From Actinomadura syzygii (GTDB taxonomy: Bacteria > Actinomycetota > Actinomycetes > Streptosporangiales > Streptosporangiaceae), in the NCBI RefSeq assembly GCF_008085905.1, contig NZ_VSFF01000012.1, positions 248,001-312,000 on the forward strand: 64,000 bases of DNA, read 5' to 3'. Shown here piece after piece: positions 44,606 through 52,605 of this stretch (position 1 is the stretch's first letter; each line of letters begins with the position of its first letter). The notes below the pieces were generated by a model. It worked only from the letters and a program-made list of their open reading frames with translations, was not told the DNA's origin and ran no database searches. Both the position numbers and the translations under genes were made by a program.

Positions 44606-44649
44606 GTGCATCCGTCGGCGCACCTTTCAGGACGCGCCGACGGATGCAC
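44606..44649. terminator. 16-bp-stem hairpin between convergent element genes
   Basis: GTGCATCCGTCGGCGC (44606-44621) and its exact complement (44634-44649) enclose a 12-nt loop. It lies after the 123-aa gene. Together with the hairpin at 44724-44741 it separates that gene from the integrase. Confidence 0.7.
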
Positions 44650-44723
44650 ATACCATCAGGTCAGCCCCCATAAATGCAAGCCGTTCCTGTCGGGATCTAC
44701 ATTCTCGGCGGGTGTGCGAAGCC

Positions 44724-44741
44724 CCTGACGCAAGCGTCAGG
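44724..44741. terminator. Tight hairpin downstream of the integrase gene
   Basis: CCTGACGC-AA-GCGTCAGG, an 18-bp near-perfect palindrome 22 bp past the integrase stop on the minus strand. A terminator for integrase transcription is likely. Confidence 0.6.
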
Positions 44742-44762
44742 CGCTTCCGGGTGTGTGATTGG

Positions 44763-45905
44763 TCAGGCGGCGCGGAACACGCTGTTGATCACGTCGGCGC
44801 TCTGGCGGTGAACCGGGCGCAACACCTTGCGGTAGTACCTCTCCAGCGTCCGGACCGTGTGACCGCAGATATCTGCGATAACCTCGCGAGGGACGCCATT
44901 GTGCGACATGACGCTGACGAACGTTGTCCGGGTTTCTCGCACGGCCCAGGTGTCCGGGTCGCTGATCCCCGCCGCGATAAGGACCCTACGGAAGTCATAC
45001 CGCGCCGTCCGCTGCGTGTACTGAGTCCCGTCCGGGCGCGTGAAGACGAACGTTTCGTCGCTGACCGTTCCACGGAATGCGGCGAATTCCTTTACCTGGA
45101 TTTCCCGCCACACCCTGAGTGCGGCAATGGCGATATCCGCCAACTCCAGCGACCGGACCGATTGCTTGGTCTTGGTCTTCCCTCGGTGTCGGTCGGCGCG
45201 TACGACCGATACCGTTCCAGCATCCATGTCTAGCCCGTACCATTTCAGGCCGTCCAGCTCGTCACCGCGCAGTCCGCTGGTGAGAGCGAGAACCACGTAC
45301 GCGCCGAACCGCAGGCGATAAGGAACCTCCGCGCTCGCGCGCGCCAGGATCGCGCGAACCTGTTCAGGTGAGAAACTCTTACTCTCTCGACCGTCCTTCT
45401 TTCCTTGGATGTTGGCGACCATTCGAGACACGTTCCGGTCGGTGATCTCGTGAACGATCGCGCGGTCAATTGCGCTCGACAACAGGCCATGAACGTTGAT
45501 GATCGATTTCGTGGACAAGTTCTCTGCGATGTCGATCAACCAGTCGGAGACCCGCGTCGGGTTCAACTCGCTGTCCACTTTGAGCGCGCCGATTCTCGCG
45601 ATGTGGTTCCGATGCGCCGACCGGAGACCCTTGATGGTTTGCGGGGCGCGCCCCTGCCGCTCCAGGTCGTCAATGTAGTCCGCGACGACTTCGGTAACGG
45701 TTTTGTCCCTCGTGGCTATGCGGCCCTTTTCGAGCGATTCAGCTAATTTCGTCAGCTTGTCCTCGACGGCGGCCTTCGTTGCAGCTTTGCGCTTGGGGCG
45801 GTTGCGCTTGCCATTGGGGTGCACTCCCAAATCGAGGACGCCTGTGTACCCCTTGCCTTCCCGGTAGATGCTGCCCCTGTACCCGTTGATGAGTACGCTT
45901 GCCAT
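44763..45905 (-). CDS. int: Tyrosine recombinase (integrase)
   Basis: A 380-residue phage/ICE-type integrase. The N-terminal arm-binding region is basic (GSIYREGKGYTGVLDLG, NGKRNRPKRKAATK), a SAM-like core-binding domain follows, then the catalytic domain: R213 in TSGLRGDE, R326 in RETRTTF, H349 in CGHTVRTLERYY and nucleophile Y357 or Y358. The usual His of the HxxR box is Arg323. GAGAGG precedes the ATG. A perfect LexA-type box lies about 90 bp upstream, so excision or integration may be SOS-linked. Confidence 0.93.
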   Translation of the reverse strand: MASVLINGYRGSIYREGKGYTGVLDLGVHPNGKRNRPKRKAATKAAVEDKLTKLAESLEKGRIATRDKTVTEVVADYIDDLERQGRAPQTIKGLRSAHRNHIARIGALKVDSELNPTRVSDWLIDIAENLSTKSIINVHGLLSSAIDRAIVHEITDRNVSRMVANIQGKKDGRESKSFSPEQVRAILARASAEVPYRLRFGAYVVLALTSGLRGDELDGLKWYGLDMDAGTVSVVRADRHRGKTKTKQSVRSLELADIAIAALRVWREIQVKEFAAFRGTVSDETFVFTRPDGTQYTQRTARYDFRRVLIAAGISDPDTWAVRETRTTFVSVMSHNGVPREVIADICGHTVRTLERYYRKVLRPVHRQSADVINSVFRAA

Positions 45906-45989
45906 TGCGTTCGCCTCTCGCCTTTACCGAGTGGTGGACGAAGGGAGGGGCAGACGTTGGCGCGTCTGGCCTTCCCGCCTCGACCTCTC

Positions 45990-46017
45990 ATCAGTTCGAA
46001 CGCATGTTCGAGCTGAT
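45990..46017 (-). promoter_or_regulatory. Perfect LexA/SOS box in an extended palindrome upstream of int
   Basis: TCGAAC-GCAT-GTTCGA at 45996-46011 matches all 12 defined consensus bases. It is flanked by ATCAG (45990-45994) and CTGAT (46013-46017), extending the symmetry to 28 bp. It lies 85-112 bp upstream of the integrase start. Clear -10/-35 hexamers could not be fixed. Alternative role: a recombinase core site. Confidence 0.75.
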
Positions 46018-46042
46018 GGGTTCCTGAGAGCGCGGTGATAGC

Positions 46043-46061
46043 GGCTCCCGCGATGGCTCCC
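46043..46061 (+). repeat. GGCTCCC heptamer pair, right end
   Basis: GGCTCCCGCGATGGCTCCC; same orientation and 12-bp heptamer spacing as the left-end cluster at 41940. Candidate arm-type site or end repeat. Confidence 0.55.
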
Positions 46062-46195
46062 TTGAGGTCGTTTGAACTTGTGGCCCCTGTTTGACCTGGG
46101 GAAACACAGCATCGCACTTTGGAGGCCCTCCATCGTCGAGAAACGCGGTGCGATCGCTGCATCGCTCCGGCTCGCCTTGCGGCTCGCTGCGCGAT

Positions 46196-46372
46196 CAGGT
46201 TCTCGCTTCGCTCGAACCTGCCTTCGGACGCGATCGCGATTCTTTCGCCTGTTGCGGGGTCCTGTGGTGGCTGGGGTCGGTGCAGTAGACGGTGCGGGGG
46301 GTGCCGCTCGCTCGCTTGGGCTCGCTTTGCTTTTTGGTTTCGGCCAGGTTCTCGCTTCGCTCGCACCTGGCC
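46196..46372. repeat. Two hairpin-forming copies of a 19-bp repeat
   Basis: CAGGTTCTCGCTTCGCTCG occurs at 46196-46214 and 46345-46363. Copy 1 closes with GAACCTG (7-bp stem), copy 2 with ACCTGGCC (8-bp stem, 46342-46372). They occupy the gene-free stretch 46062-46387 between the element end and the methyltransferase stop. Compatible with dispersed REP-like hairpins or terminators. Confidence 0.65.
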
Positions 46373-46387
46373 TGGCCTTACTACGCT

Positions 46388-47158
46388 CTAGTGCGGGCGG
46401 CGGGCGCCTACAAGCTGCATGAAAGGGTAGCGGTGTTGTTTTAGGTCTTGGAATCCGCGATCTTTCAGGGCGTTTGTTACTTCTTTGTCGCCGAAGATTT
46501 TGAAGCCTGTGGTTCGGCGTAGTAGGGATCGGGCTATGCCTGGGGTCGGGATTATCGCGGGGTGGCGGGAAGTCAGGATTGTTAGGTGGCCGCCTGGTTT
46601 TAGGACGCGGGTCATGTCGTCTATTGCCGCCCAGGGGTCGTTGAACAGGTAGAGGGCGCCGAAGCAGGATACGGCGTCGAAGGTGGCGTCGCGGAAGGGC
46701 AGGTCTGTTGCGTCGCCTCGGACGTATTGGATTTTCGGGTCTGTTGTGTCTTTTGCGGCGCGGGTCAGCATTGGGTGGGATGCGTCCAGGCCAATTAGTA
46801 GACCTTCTTCTCCTACGCCTTTTGCCAGGGCTCGGGTTACGTTGCCGGGGCCGCAGGCTACGTCCAGGACTGTTGCCGGGTCTCCGGATAGAAATAGCCA
46901 GTCTCGGGCCATGGCGTGTTCGGTGGCCGTGTCGGGGCCAAGTGGCCAGCCTTTTGCCACGTTGAAGCCGATTGGGCGCCAGATTCGCTCGTAGATCTTC
47001 GGTAGGAACGTTGTTTCCATCACCGACTGGGCGAGCGACGGTGAGCGGTCGGCTTCCGGGCCCAGCAGGTCCAAGTAGCCCCGCGTGGTGTCGGGGTTGG
47101 CGGGCTCGTCGCGCAGAAGGGCGAGGACCCGGTCTATGGGAGGTGAGTTCCGCACCAT
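46388..47158 (-). CDS. SAM-dependent methyltransferase of lower G+C
   Basis: A 256-residue class I methyltransferase: VLDVACGPGNVTRALAKG, LLIGLDASHPML, YVRGDATDLPFRDATFDAVSCFGALYLFNDP and MTRVLKPGGHLTILTS. The ATG at 47158 follows AGGA; an ATG at 47164 overlaps the upstream stop as ATGA and could be used by coupling. Codon use is visibly more A/T-rich than the host average although it lies outside the element boundary. Substrate unknown. Confidence 0.87.
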   Translation of the reverse strand: MVRNSPPIDRVLALLRDEPANPDTTRGYLDLLGPEADRSPSLAQSVMETTFLPKIYERIWRPIGFNVAKGWPLGPDTATEHAMARDWLFLSGDPATVLDVACGPGNVTRALAKGVGEEGLLIGLDASHPMLTRAAKDTTDPKIQYVRGDATDLPFRDATFDAVSCFGALYLFNDPWAAIDDMTRVLKPGGHLTILTSRHPAIIPTPGIARSLLRRTTGFKIFGDKEVTNALKDRGFQDLKQHRYPFMQLVGARRPH

Positions 47159-47160
47159 GG

Positions 47161-49263
47161 TCATCCTGTTATTAGACCACTTGTCAACTCGTCGCCCAGG
47201 GGGAGGCCGGTCTGGGCGGCCAGGAAGGAGAGGGTGTCCGTCATCAGGTCCACCGAGCGGGTCACAGAGCGGGCCGCGTGGCCTACGTCTGACTCGTTGC
47301 GCAGGAGGATCGGGGACTCTGAGGCGGTCGCGTACTGGAGGGCGGCGCACATCTTGCGGGCGTGCAGGGGGTCTACTCGGGTGTCGCTGCCGAAGGTGGT
47401 GAACAGGACGGCCGGGTAGGCGGTGCCCGGGTGGACGTGGTGGTACGGGGAGTAGCCGATCAGCCAGCCGAATTCCTCCGGGTCGTCGGCGGTTCCGTAT
47501 TCGTCGTTCCAGGTTTGGCCTAGGCCGAAGCGCTCGTAGCGGACCATGTCCAGGAGGGGCGCCGAGCAGACGACCGCGCGGTACAGGTCGGGGCGCTGAG
47601 TCAGCGCGGCGCCTACTAGGAGGCCGCCGTTCGAGCCGCCCGAGATCGCCAGTAGGGACGGGGTCGTCAGGCCGTCCTCGATCAGCTTCTCGGCGGCGGC
47701 GTGGAAGTCGTCGAACACGTTCTGCTTGCGGTCGCGCATCCCGGCGCGGTGCCAGTCCTCGCCCTCTTCCGAGCCGCCGCGCAGGTTCGCGATCGCGTAG
47801 ACGCCGCCTGCCTCGACCCAGGCCAGGATGCTCGCCGAGTAGGACGGGGTGAGCGAGATGTTGAATCCGCCGTATCCGTAGAGGATGGTCGGGCGCGGGC
47901 CCGTGCGGCCGGGGAGGGACGAGACCAGCATGCGGACTTGGGTGCCGTCGGCTGACGAGTAGGTCACCTGGCGCGTCTCGATCTCTGGGACCTCGACCGT
48001 GCCTGGTGCTGACGCCCAGAGTGTCGTTTCGCGTGTTCTTGCGTCGTAGCGCATGACGGAGGAGGGCGTCACGTTGTCGGTGTAGCCGAACCATGCCTCG
48101 TGGCCGCCCTCAGGGCGCTCGACTATGCCGCCGATCGAGCCCAGGCCGGGCGTCGGGACCGTCCCGGTTCGTTCGCCGGTTTCCAGGTCGTGGACGGTGA
48201 TCTCGCTGATCGCGTGGCGCGTCCAGCCCGCGAGGAGGATCGGCCTCTCCAGGTCGTCCAGGATCGCGAAGTCGGTGAGGACGGCCTCCGGGTCCTGCGG
48301 GATCAGGTCCCGCCAGGCTTCGTACGCCAGGTCGGACGGGTCGGCCACGCACAGCCGGGAGCGGGGCGCGTCGCGGTCGGTGAAGATGTACGCGCGGCCG
48401 TCGCGTCCGATGTGCACGCCGGTGCCCGCGTCCACGCCCACCTGGACGGGCCGCAGCTCCGGCGACTCCAGCGGCGACGCGGACAGGTCCGCGATCCACA
48501 GGTCGTTCCGCGGGGCCGTGCCCTGCGAGGACGAGACCGTCAGCCACCGGCCGTCCCGGCTGACGCCAACGCCGTAGTAGTTGGTCTTGTCCATCCCGGC
48601 GCCGAAGATCAGGACGTCGTCGGTGTCGGGTTCCGTGCCGACCCGGTGCAGGTAGACGCGCCGGTGGTACTGCTCCTCGCCCGCCGGGACGTCCCGCGCG
48701 GGCAGCCGCCGGACGTAGTAGTACGCCTCCCCGCCCGGCAGCCACGCCACCGACGAGTACCGGGAGCGGTCGATCGGGCCCTCCACCCGCTCGCCGGACG
48801 CGATGTCCATGACGTAGAGCAGCGACTCCTCGTCCCCGCCGGTCGACAACTTGTAGGCGAGGCGGCGCCCCTCCTTGTCGGGCTGCCAGCCGTCCAGTGT
48901 CGTCGTGCCCTCCGGGTCGAGGGCCGTGGGGTCGACGAGGACCCGCTCGGAGCCGTCCGGGTCGACCGTGTACAGCACCGGATGCTCCTGGTCGGCGGTG
49001 CGGCGGGTGAAGAACCGCCGCCCGCCCCGCCACACCGGCGCGCCGACGCTGCCCGCGCCGAGCAGCTCGGTGAGCCGCCGCCGCAGCCCCGCCCGGCCCG
49101 GCAGGGCGTCCGCGACCTTGTGGAACAGCCGGTCCTGGGCGGCGAGCCACTCCCTGGTCTCCGGGCTGCCCGCGTCCTCCAGCGCCCGGTACGGGTCGGC
49201 GACCCGGTGTCCGTGGATCTCCTCGACGATGTCCGCGCGGTGCGCGGGCGGAAACGGCGTCAT
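47161..49263 (-). CDS. Prolyl oligopeptidase family serine peptidase (S9A)
   Basis: A 700-residue protein. The N-terminal beta-propeller is about residues 60-400. The alpha/beta-hydrolase domain has ILYGYGGFNISLTPSY, the nucleophile in ISGGSNGGLLVGAA, Asp in GSDTRVDPLHARKM and His in DVGHAARS. It cleaves short proline-containing peptides in the cytoplasm. Start set at MTPFPPAHRADIVEEIHGHRV, where homology begins. The 3' half is less G+C-rich than the 5' half and adjoins the methyltransferase. Confidence 0.94.
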   Translation of the reverse strand: MTPFPPAHRADIVEEIHGHRVADPYRALEDAGSPETREWLAAQDRLFHKVADALPGRAGLRRRLTELLGAGSVGAPVWRGGRRFFTRRTADQEHPVLYTVDPDGSERVLVDPTALDPEGTTTLDGWQPDKEGRRLAYKLSTGGDEESLLYVMDIASGERVEGPIDRSRYSSVAWLPGGEAYYYVRRLPARDVPAGEEQYHRRVYLHRVGTEPDTDDVLIFGAGMDKTNYYGVGVSRDGRWLTVSSSQGTAPRNDLWIADLSASPLESPELRPVQVGVDAGTGVHIGRDGRAYIFTDRDAPRSRLCVADPSDLAYEAWRDLIPQDPEAVLTDFAILDDLERPILLAGWTRHAISEITVHDLETGERTGTVPTPGLGSIGGIVERPEGGHEAWFGYTDNVTPSSVMRYDARTRETTLWASAPGTVEVPEIETRQVTYSSADGTQVRMLVSSLPGRTGPRPTILYGYGGFNISLTPSYSASILAWVEAGGVYAIANLRGGSEEGEDWHRAGMRDRKQNVFDDFHAAAEKLIEDGLTTPSLLAISGGSNGGLLVGAALTQRPDLYRAVVCSAPLLDMVRYERFGLGQTWNDEYGTADDPEEFGWLIGYSPYHHVHPGTAYPAVLFTTFGSDTRVDPLHARKMCAALQYATASESPILLRNESDVGHAARSVTRSVDLMTDTLSFLAAQTGLPLGDELTSGLITG

Positions 49264-49429
49264 GGATACACCGTATTGGGCCTTCCGGGCAGCCCGTCCC
49301 GCGCTTTCCAACGCGCCGCGAACCGGGGTTTGCGTTCGATCAGGCCCCCGAAGGGGGACTATTGGGGTAGCGGACGGCCTCCCTCAGACGCCACACTGAT
49401 TTTGGTCGGTTCGCCCCGGGGAGGTCCTC

Positions 49430-49540
49430 ATGGCGAGTGCGCAGGTACCGGAATCGATAATCGGGCCTCGGTGCGAGGCGCGCTCCGACGCGCCCGCCGA
49501 GGCGGAGGAACAGCAGGACAGCCCGGCGGAGGGCGTCTGA
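49430..49540 (+). CDS. Small peptide, 36 aa, upstream of the HNH gene
   Basis: MASAQVPESIIGPRCEARSD and an acidic tail, with an excellent GGGGAGG site 5 nt before the ATG. Its stop is one base before the HNH start, so it is placed to couple translation of that gene. It may be a leader peptide. No family known. Confidence 0.6.
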   Translation: MASAQVPESIIGPRCEARSDAPAEAEEQQDSPAEGV

Positions 49541-49541
49541 G

Positions 49542-50051
49542 ATGAGACAGGTCCTCCTCCTGAACGCGACGTACGAACCACTCACCACGCTCCCGCTCCG
49601 GCGGGCGGTCTGCCTCGTGCTTCGGGAGAAGGCCGAGATCGTCCACCACGACACCTCGGGCGCCGTGCTGCATTCGGCGACGATGGCCGTCGACGTCCCG
49701 TCCGTCATCCGGCTCCGCCGCTACGTCCGCATCCCCTTCCGGACCCGCGTCCCCCTCACCCGCGCCGCGCTGATGCGCCGCGACAACTTCCGCTGCGTCT
49801 ACTGCGGGCTCCGCGCCGAGACCATCGACCACGTCCACCCGCGCAGCCGCGGCGGCAAGCACACCTGGGAGAACTGCGTCGCGTCCTGCATGACCTGCAA
49901 CCACCGCAAGGCCGACCGCCTCCTGTCCGAGATCGGCTGGACGCTGACCATCACCCCCGCCGTCCCCAGAGGCGCCCACTGGCGCCTGATCGGCCTGATC
50001 AACGACGGCGACCCCCAATGGGCCGCCTACGTAACGGAGCCTGCGGCTTGA
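49542..50051 (+). CDS. HNH endonuclease domain protein
   Basis: A 169-residue protein. The ~75-residue N-terminal part (LLLNATYEPLTTLPLRRAVCLVLREKAEIVHH) is typical of a widespread actinobacterial HNH family. The nuclease core is CVYCG...TIDHVHPRSRGG...WENCVASCMTCNHRKADR, with two zinc Cys pairs and catalytic His. A housekeeping nicking or repair role is presumed but unproven. Confidence 0.93.
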   Translation: MRQVLLLNATYEPLTTLPLRRAVCLVLREKAEIVHHDTSGAVLHSATMAVDVPSVIRLRRYVRIPFRTRVPLTRAALMRRDNFRCVYCGLRAETIDHVHPRSRGGKHTWENCVASCMTCNHRKADRLLSEIGWTLTITPAVPRGAHWRLIGLINDGDPQWAAYVTEPAA

Positions 50052-50054
50052 TCT

Positions 50055-50074
50055 CCAGGGGGACGACCCCCTGG
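50055..50074. repeat. GGGGGACGACCCCC-type hairpin, copy 2
   Basis: CCAGGGGG-ACGA-CCCCCTGG directly after the HNH stop. Same core and loop as 20698-20718. A likely 3'-end structure. Confidence 0.7.
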
Positions 50075-50099
50075 GCAAGCAGGCCCGTATCCTTGGGGG

Positions 50100-50312
50100 G
50101 TGCCTCGTTATGACTATCGTTGCCGTGCCTGCGGGTCGACCTTTGAGGTGTCCCGGCCGATGATCAATGCGTCCGATCCGGCGCCGTGCCCGGAGGGGCA
50201 TGACGACACGGTCAAGTTGCTGTCCACGGTCGCCGTCACCGGTGCGTCCGCGCCGCCTCGTCCGGCGGGCGGGGGCGGCGGCGGGTGCTGCGGCGGAGGG
50301 TGCTGCTCCTAG
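50100..50312 (+). CDS. FmdB-type zinc ribbon protein
   Basis: A 70-residue protein with a GTG start: PRYDYRCRACGSTFEVSRPM, then APCPEGHDD, then a Gly/Cys tail GGGGGGCCGGGCCS. The FmdB family is of uncertain, probably regulatory, function. The Cys-rich tail suggests metal binding. It overlaps the convergent DUF1330 gene by 4 bp (CTAG). Confidence 0.88.
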   Translation: MPRYDYRCRACGSTFEVSRPMINASDPAPCPEGHDDTVKLLSTVAVTGASAPPRPAGGGGGGCCGGGCCS

Positions 50313-50656
50313 CCCTCCTGGGCTGTGCGCAGGGCCGTGGCCGTCTTCGTGGCGTCGTAGTTCTCCGGGACGCCGTCCAACAGGACGAGCGTGCCCTCCA
50401 TGTGGTCCGTTCGCATGCGCAGGATCTCGCGGTAGGCGTCCGAGGCGTACCAGGCGCGGGCCGTGGCCATGTCGGGGAACTCGACCAGGACGTAGCCGCC
50501 CTCCAGTGTTCCCTCCAGCACCTCCGCGTCGCTGGCGTGGACGAGGAATCGTCCGCCGAACGGCTCCATGGTGGCCTGGATGCGCTCCATGTACACGAAG
50601 ACGTCCTCGTGCAGCGGCGGGCGGGGACGCAGGTGGGCGAGTGCGTACGCGGTCAT
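50309..50656 (-). CDS. DUF1330 domain protein
   Basis: A 115-residue ferredoxin-like-fold protein: MTAYALAHLRPRPPLHEDVF, GGRFLVHASDAEVLEGTLEGGYVLVEFPDMATARAWYASDAYREIL. These are clear family marks. GGAAGGAG precedes the ATG. Function unknown. Confidence 0.92.
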   Translation of the reverse strand: MTAYALAHLRPRPPLHEDVFVYMERIQATMEPFGGRFLVHASDAEVLEGTLEGGYVLVEFPDMATARAWYASDAYREILRMRTDHMEGTLVLLDGVPENYDATKTATALRTAQEG

Positions 50657-50751
50657 CGCGGTCTCCTTCCGAGCGGCGGGGCCGGGCTTCCCCGGCCCCT
50701 GCCACTCTGGCCCCTGACGGGGAACGGAGGCCATTACCTCCGACGTAGCGC

Positions 50752-52605
50752 TCAGCCCTCGATCTGGGACACGTCGCGGGCCGCGCCCGTGGACGCCGAC
50801 GTCGCCATCGCCGCGTAGGCGCGCAGCGCGGCGCTCACCGGGCGGTTGCGGTCGCGCGGCCGGTAGCCGCCGAGGTCGGCGAGCAGCTTCTCGCGCCTGA
50901 TCTCCAGCTCGTCGGCGGGGACGTCCAGCTCCAGGACGCGGTTCGGGATGTCGATCACGACGCGGTCGCCGTCCTCGACGAGGGCGATGACGCCGCCGCC
51001 CGCCGCCTCGGGGGAGGCGTGCCCGATCGACAGGCCGGACGTCCCGCCGGAGAACCGGCCGTCGGTGATCAGCGCGCACGCCTTGCCGAGCCCGCGGCCC
51101 TTGAGGAAGCTCGTCGGGTACAGCATCTCCTGCATGCCGGGGCCGCCCTTCGGGCCCTCGTAGCGGATCACGACGACGTCCCCGGCCTTGATCTTTCCGC
51201 TGAGGATGCCCTCGACCGCGTCGTCCTGCGACTCGAACACGACGGCGGGGCCGGTGAACGTCCAGAGCTCCTCGTCCACCCCGGCGGTCTTGACGATCGC
51301 GCCGTCGGGGGCGATGTTGCCGCGCAGGACGGCGAGCCCGCCGTCGGCGGTGTAGGCGTGCTCGACCGAGCGGATGCAGCCGTTCTCGCGGTCGAGGTCG
51401 AGCGACTCCCAGCGGGCGCTCTGGCTGAACGCCGAGGTGGTGCGGACGCCGCCGGGCGCGGCGTGGAACAGCTCGACCGCCTCGGGCAGGACGTCGGGGG
51501 AGCGGACGTCCCACTTGGCGACGAACTCGTCCATGGTCGCCGAGTGGATCGAGTGCGCGTCGCTGTGCAGCAGCCCGGCCCGGTTCAGCTCGCCGAGCAG
51601 GGCGGGGATGCCGCCGGCGCGGTGGCAGTCCTCGACGTGGTACTTGCCGGTCGCCGGGGCCAGCTTGCAGACGCACGGCACGCGGCGGGACAGCTCGTCG
51701 ATGTCGGAGAGCCCGAAGTCGGCGCCCGCCTCGGTCGCGGCGGCGAGCAGGTGCAGGATCGTGTTGGTGGAGCCGCCCATCGCGACGTCCAGGACCATGG
51801 CGTTGGCGAAGGCGTCGCGGGTCGCGATGTTCAGCGGCAGGACGGAGTCGTCGTCGCCGTCGTAGTAGCGGCGGGCGACGTCGACGACGGTGCGGCCCGC
51901 GTCCTCGTAGAGGCGGCGGCGGGCGGTGTGCGTGGCGAGGACGGTGCCGTTGCCGGGCAGCGCCAGCCCGATCGCCTCGGTGAGGCAGTTCATCGAGTTC
52001 GCGGTGAACATGCCGGAGCAGGACCCGCAGGTCGGGCAGGCGCTCTCCTCCATCTCCAGCAGCTTCTCCTCCGACAGGGAGGAGTCGGCGGACGCGATGA
52101 TCGGGTCGATGAGGTCGAGCTTGTTGCCGTCCATCACGCCCTCGACCGGCTTGCCCGCCTCCATCGGCCCGCCGGACACGAACACCGTCGGGATGTTGAG
52201 GCGCAGCGCCGCCAGCAGCATCCCCGGCGTGATCTTGTCGCAGTTGGAGACGCAGACGAGCGCGTCCGCGCAGTGCGCGTTGACCATGTACTCGATCGCG
52301 TCGGCGATCACCTCGCGGGACGGCAGCGAGTACAGCATCCCGTCGTGGCCCATGGCGATGCCGTCGTCGACGGCGATCGTGTTGAACTCGCGGGGCACCC
52401 CGCCCGCCTCGCGGACGGCCCCGGCGACGACCTTGCCGACCTCGTCGAGGTGGACGTGGCCCGGCACGAACTGGGTGAAGCTGTTCGCCACCGCGACGAT
52501 CGGCTTGCCGAAGTCCTCGCGTTCGACGCCGCTGGCGCGCATGAGGGCGCGCGCGCCCGCCATGTTGCGGCCGTGGGTGACGGTGCGTGACCTGAGCGGT
52601 GGCAT
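50752..52605 (-). CDS. ilvD: Dihydroxy-acid dehydratase
   Basis: A 617-residue protein, the family's usual length. It has Fe-S ligands in VCVSNCDKITPGML and SACPTCGSCSGMFTANSMNC, and SGGPMEAGK. It forms 2-oxo acids in valine, leucine and isoleucine synthesis. A -10 TAGCAT (52783-52788, minus strand) with TTCGAC 16 bp upstream gives a plausible promoter and a ~170-nt leader. Confidence 0.96.
   Translation of the reverse strand: MPPLRSRTVTHGRNMAGARALMRASGVEREDFGKPIVAVANSFTQFVPGHVHLDEVGKVVAGAVREAGGVPREFNTIAVDDGIAMGHDGMLYSLPSREVIADAIEYMVNAHCADALVCVSNCDKITPGMLLAALRLNIPTVFVSGGPMEAGKPVEGVMDGNKLDLIDPIIASADSSLSEEKLLEMEESACPTCGSCSGMFTANSMNCLTEAIGLALPGNGTVLATHTARRRLYEDAGRTVVDVARRYYDGDDDSVLPLNIATRDAFANAMVLDVAMGGSTNTILHLLAAATEAGADFGLSDIDELSRRVPCVCKLAPATGKYHVEDCHRAGGIPALLGELNRAGLLHSDAHSIHSATMDEFVAKWDVRSPDVLPEAVELFHAAPGGVRTTSAFSQSARWESLDLDRENGCIRSVEHAYTADGGLAVLRGNIAPDGAIVKTAGVDEELWTFTGPAVVFESQDDAVEGILSGKIKAGDVVVIRYEGPKGGPGMQEMLYPTSFLKGRGLGKACALITDGRFSGGTSGLSIGHASPEAAGGGVIALVEDGDRVVIDIPNRVLELDVPADELEIRREKLLADLGGYRPRDRNRPVSAALRAYAAMATSASTGAARDVSQIEG

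Larger units (their letters stand above)
41940..46061. mobile_element. Small integrated element with tyrosine recombinase
   Basis: About 4.1 kb of lower G+C (a sampled 60-base line at 43441 is 55% G+C, against 68% at 40981) with relaxed codon use. It carries an XRE regulator, a divergent ATP-binding protein, two unknown genes and an integrase at one end. Similar 19-bp repeats built from GGCTCCC heptamers flank it. No replication, relaxase, TraB/FtsK or phage structural gene is present, so it is either a remnant or a satellite needing a helper. Exact att sites are not proven, and no tRNA is adjacent. Confidence 0.65.

Noticed and set aside
45990..46020. tRNA T-arm-like TTCGAAC sequence as an att site in a tRNA
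   Set aside because: No acceptor stem, D-arm or anticodon arm can be folded around it. The sequence fits an SOS box instead.
46072..46422. Plus-strand frame of 116 codons beside the element
   Set aside because: It is formed by the CTCGCTTCGCTCG-type repeats, and its Ala/Leu/Arg composition matches repeat translation rather than a protein.
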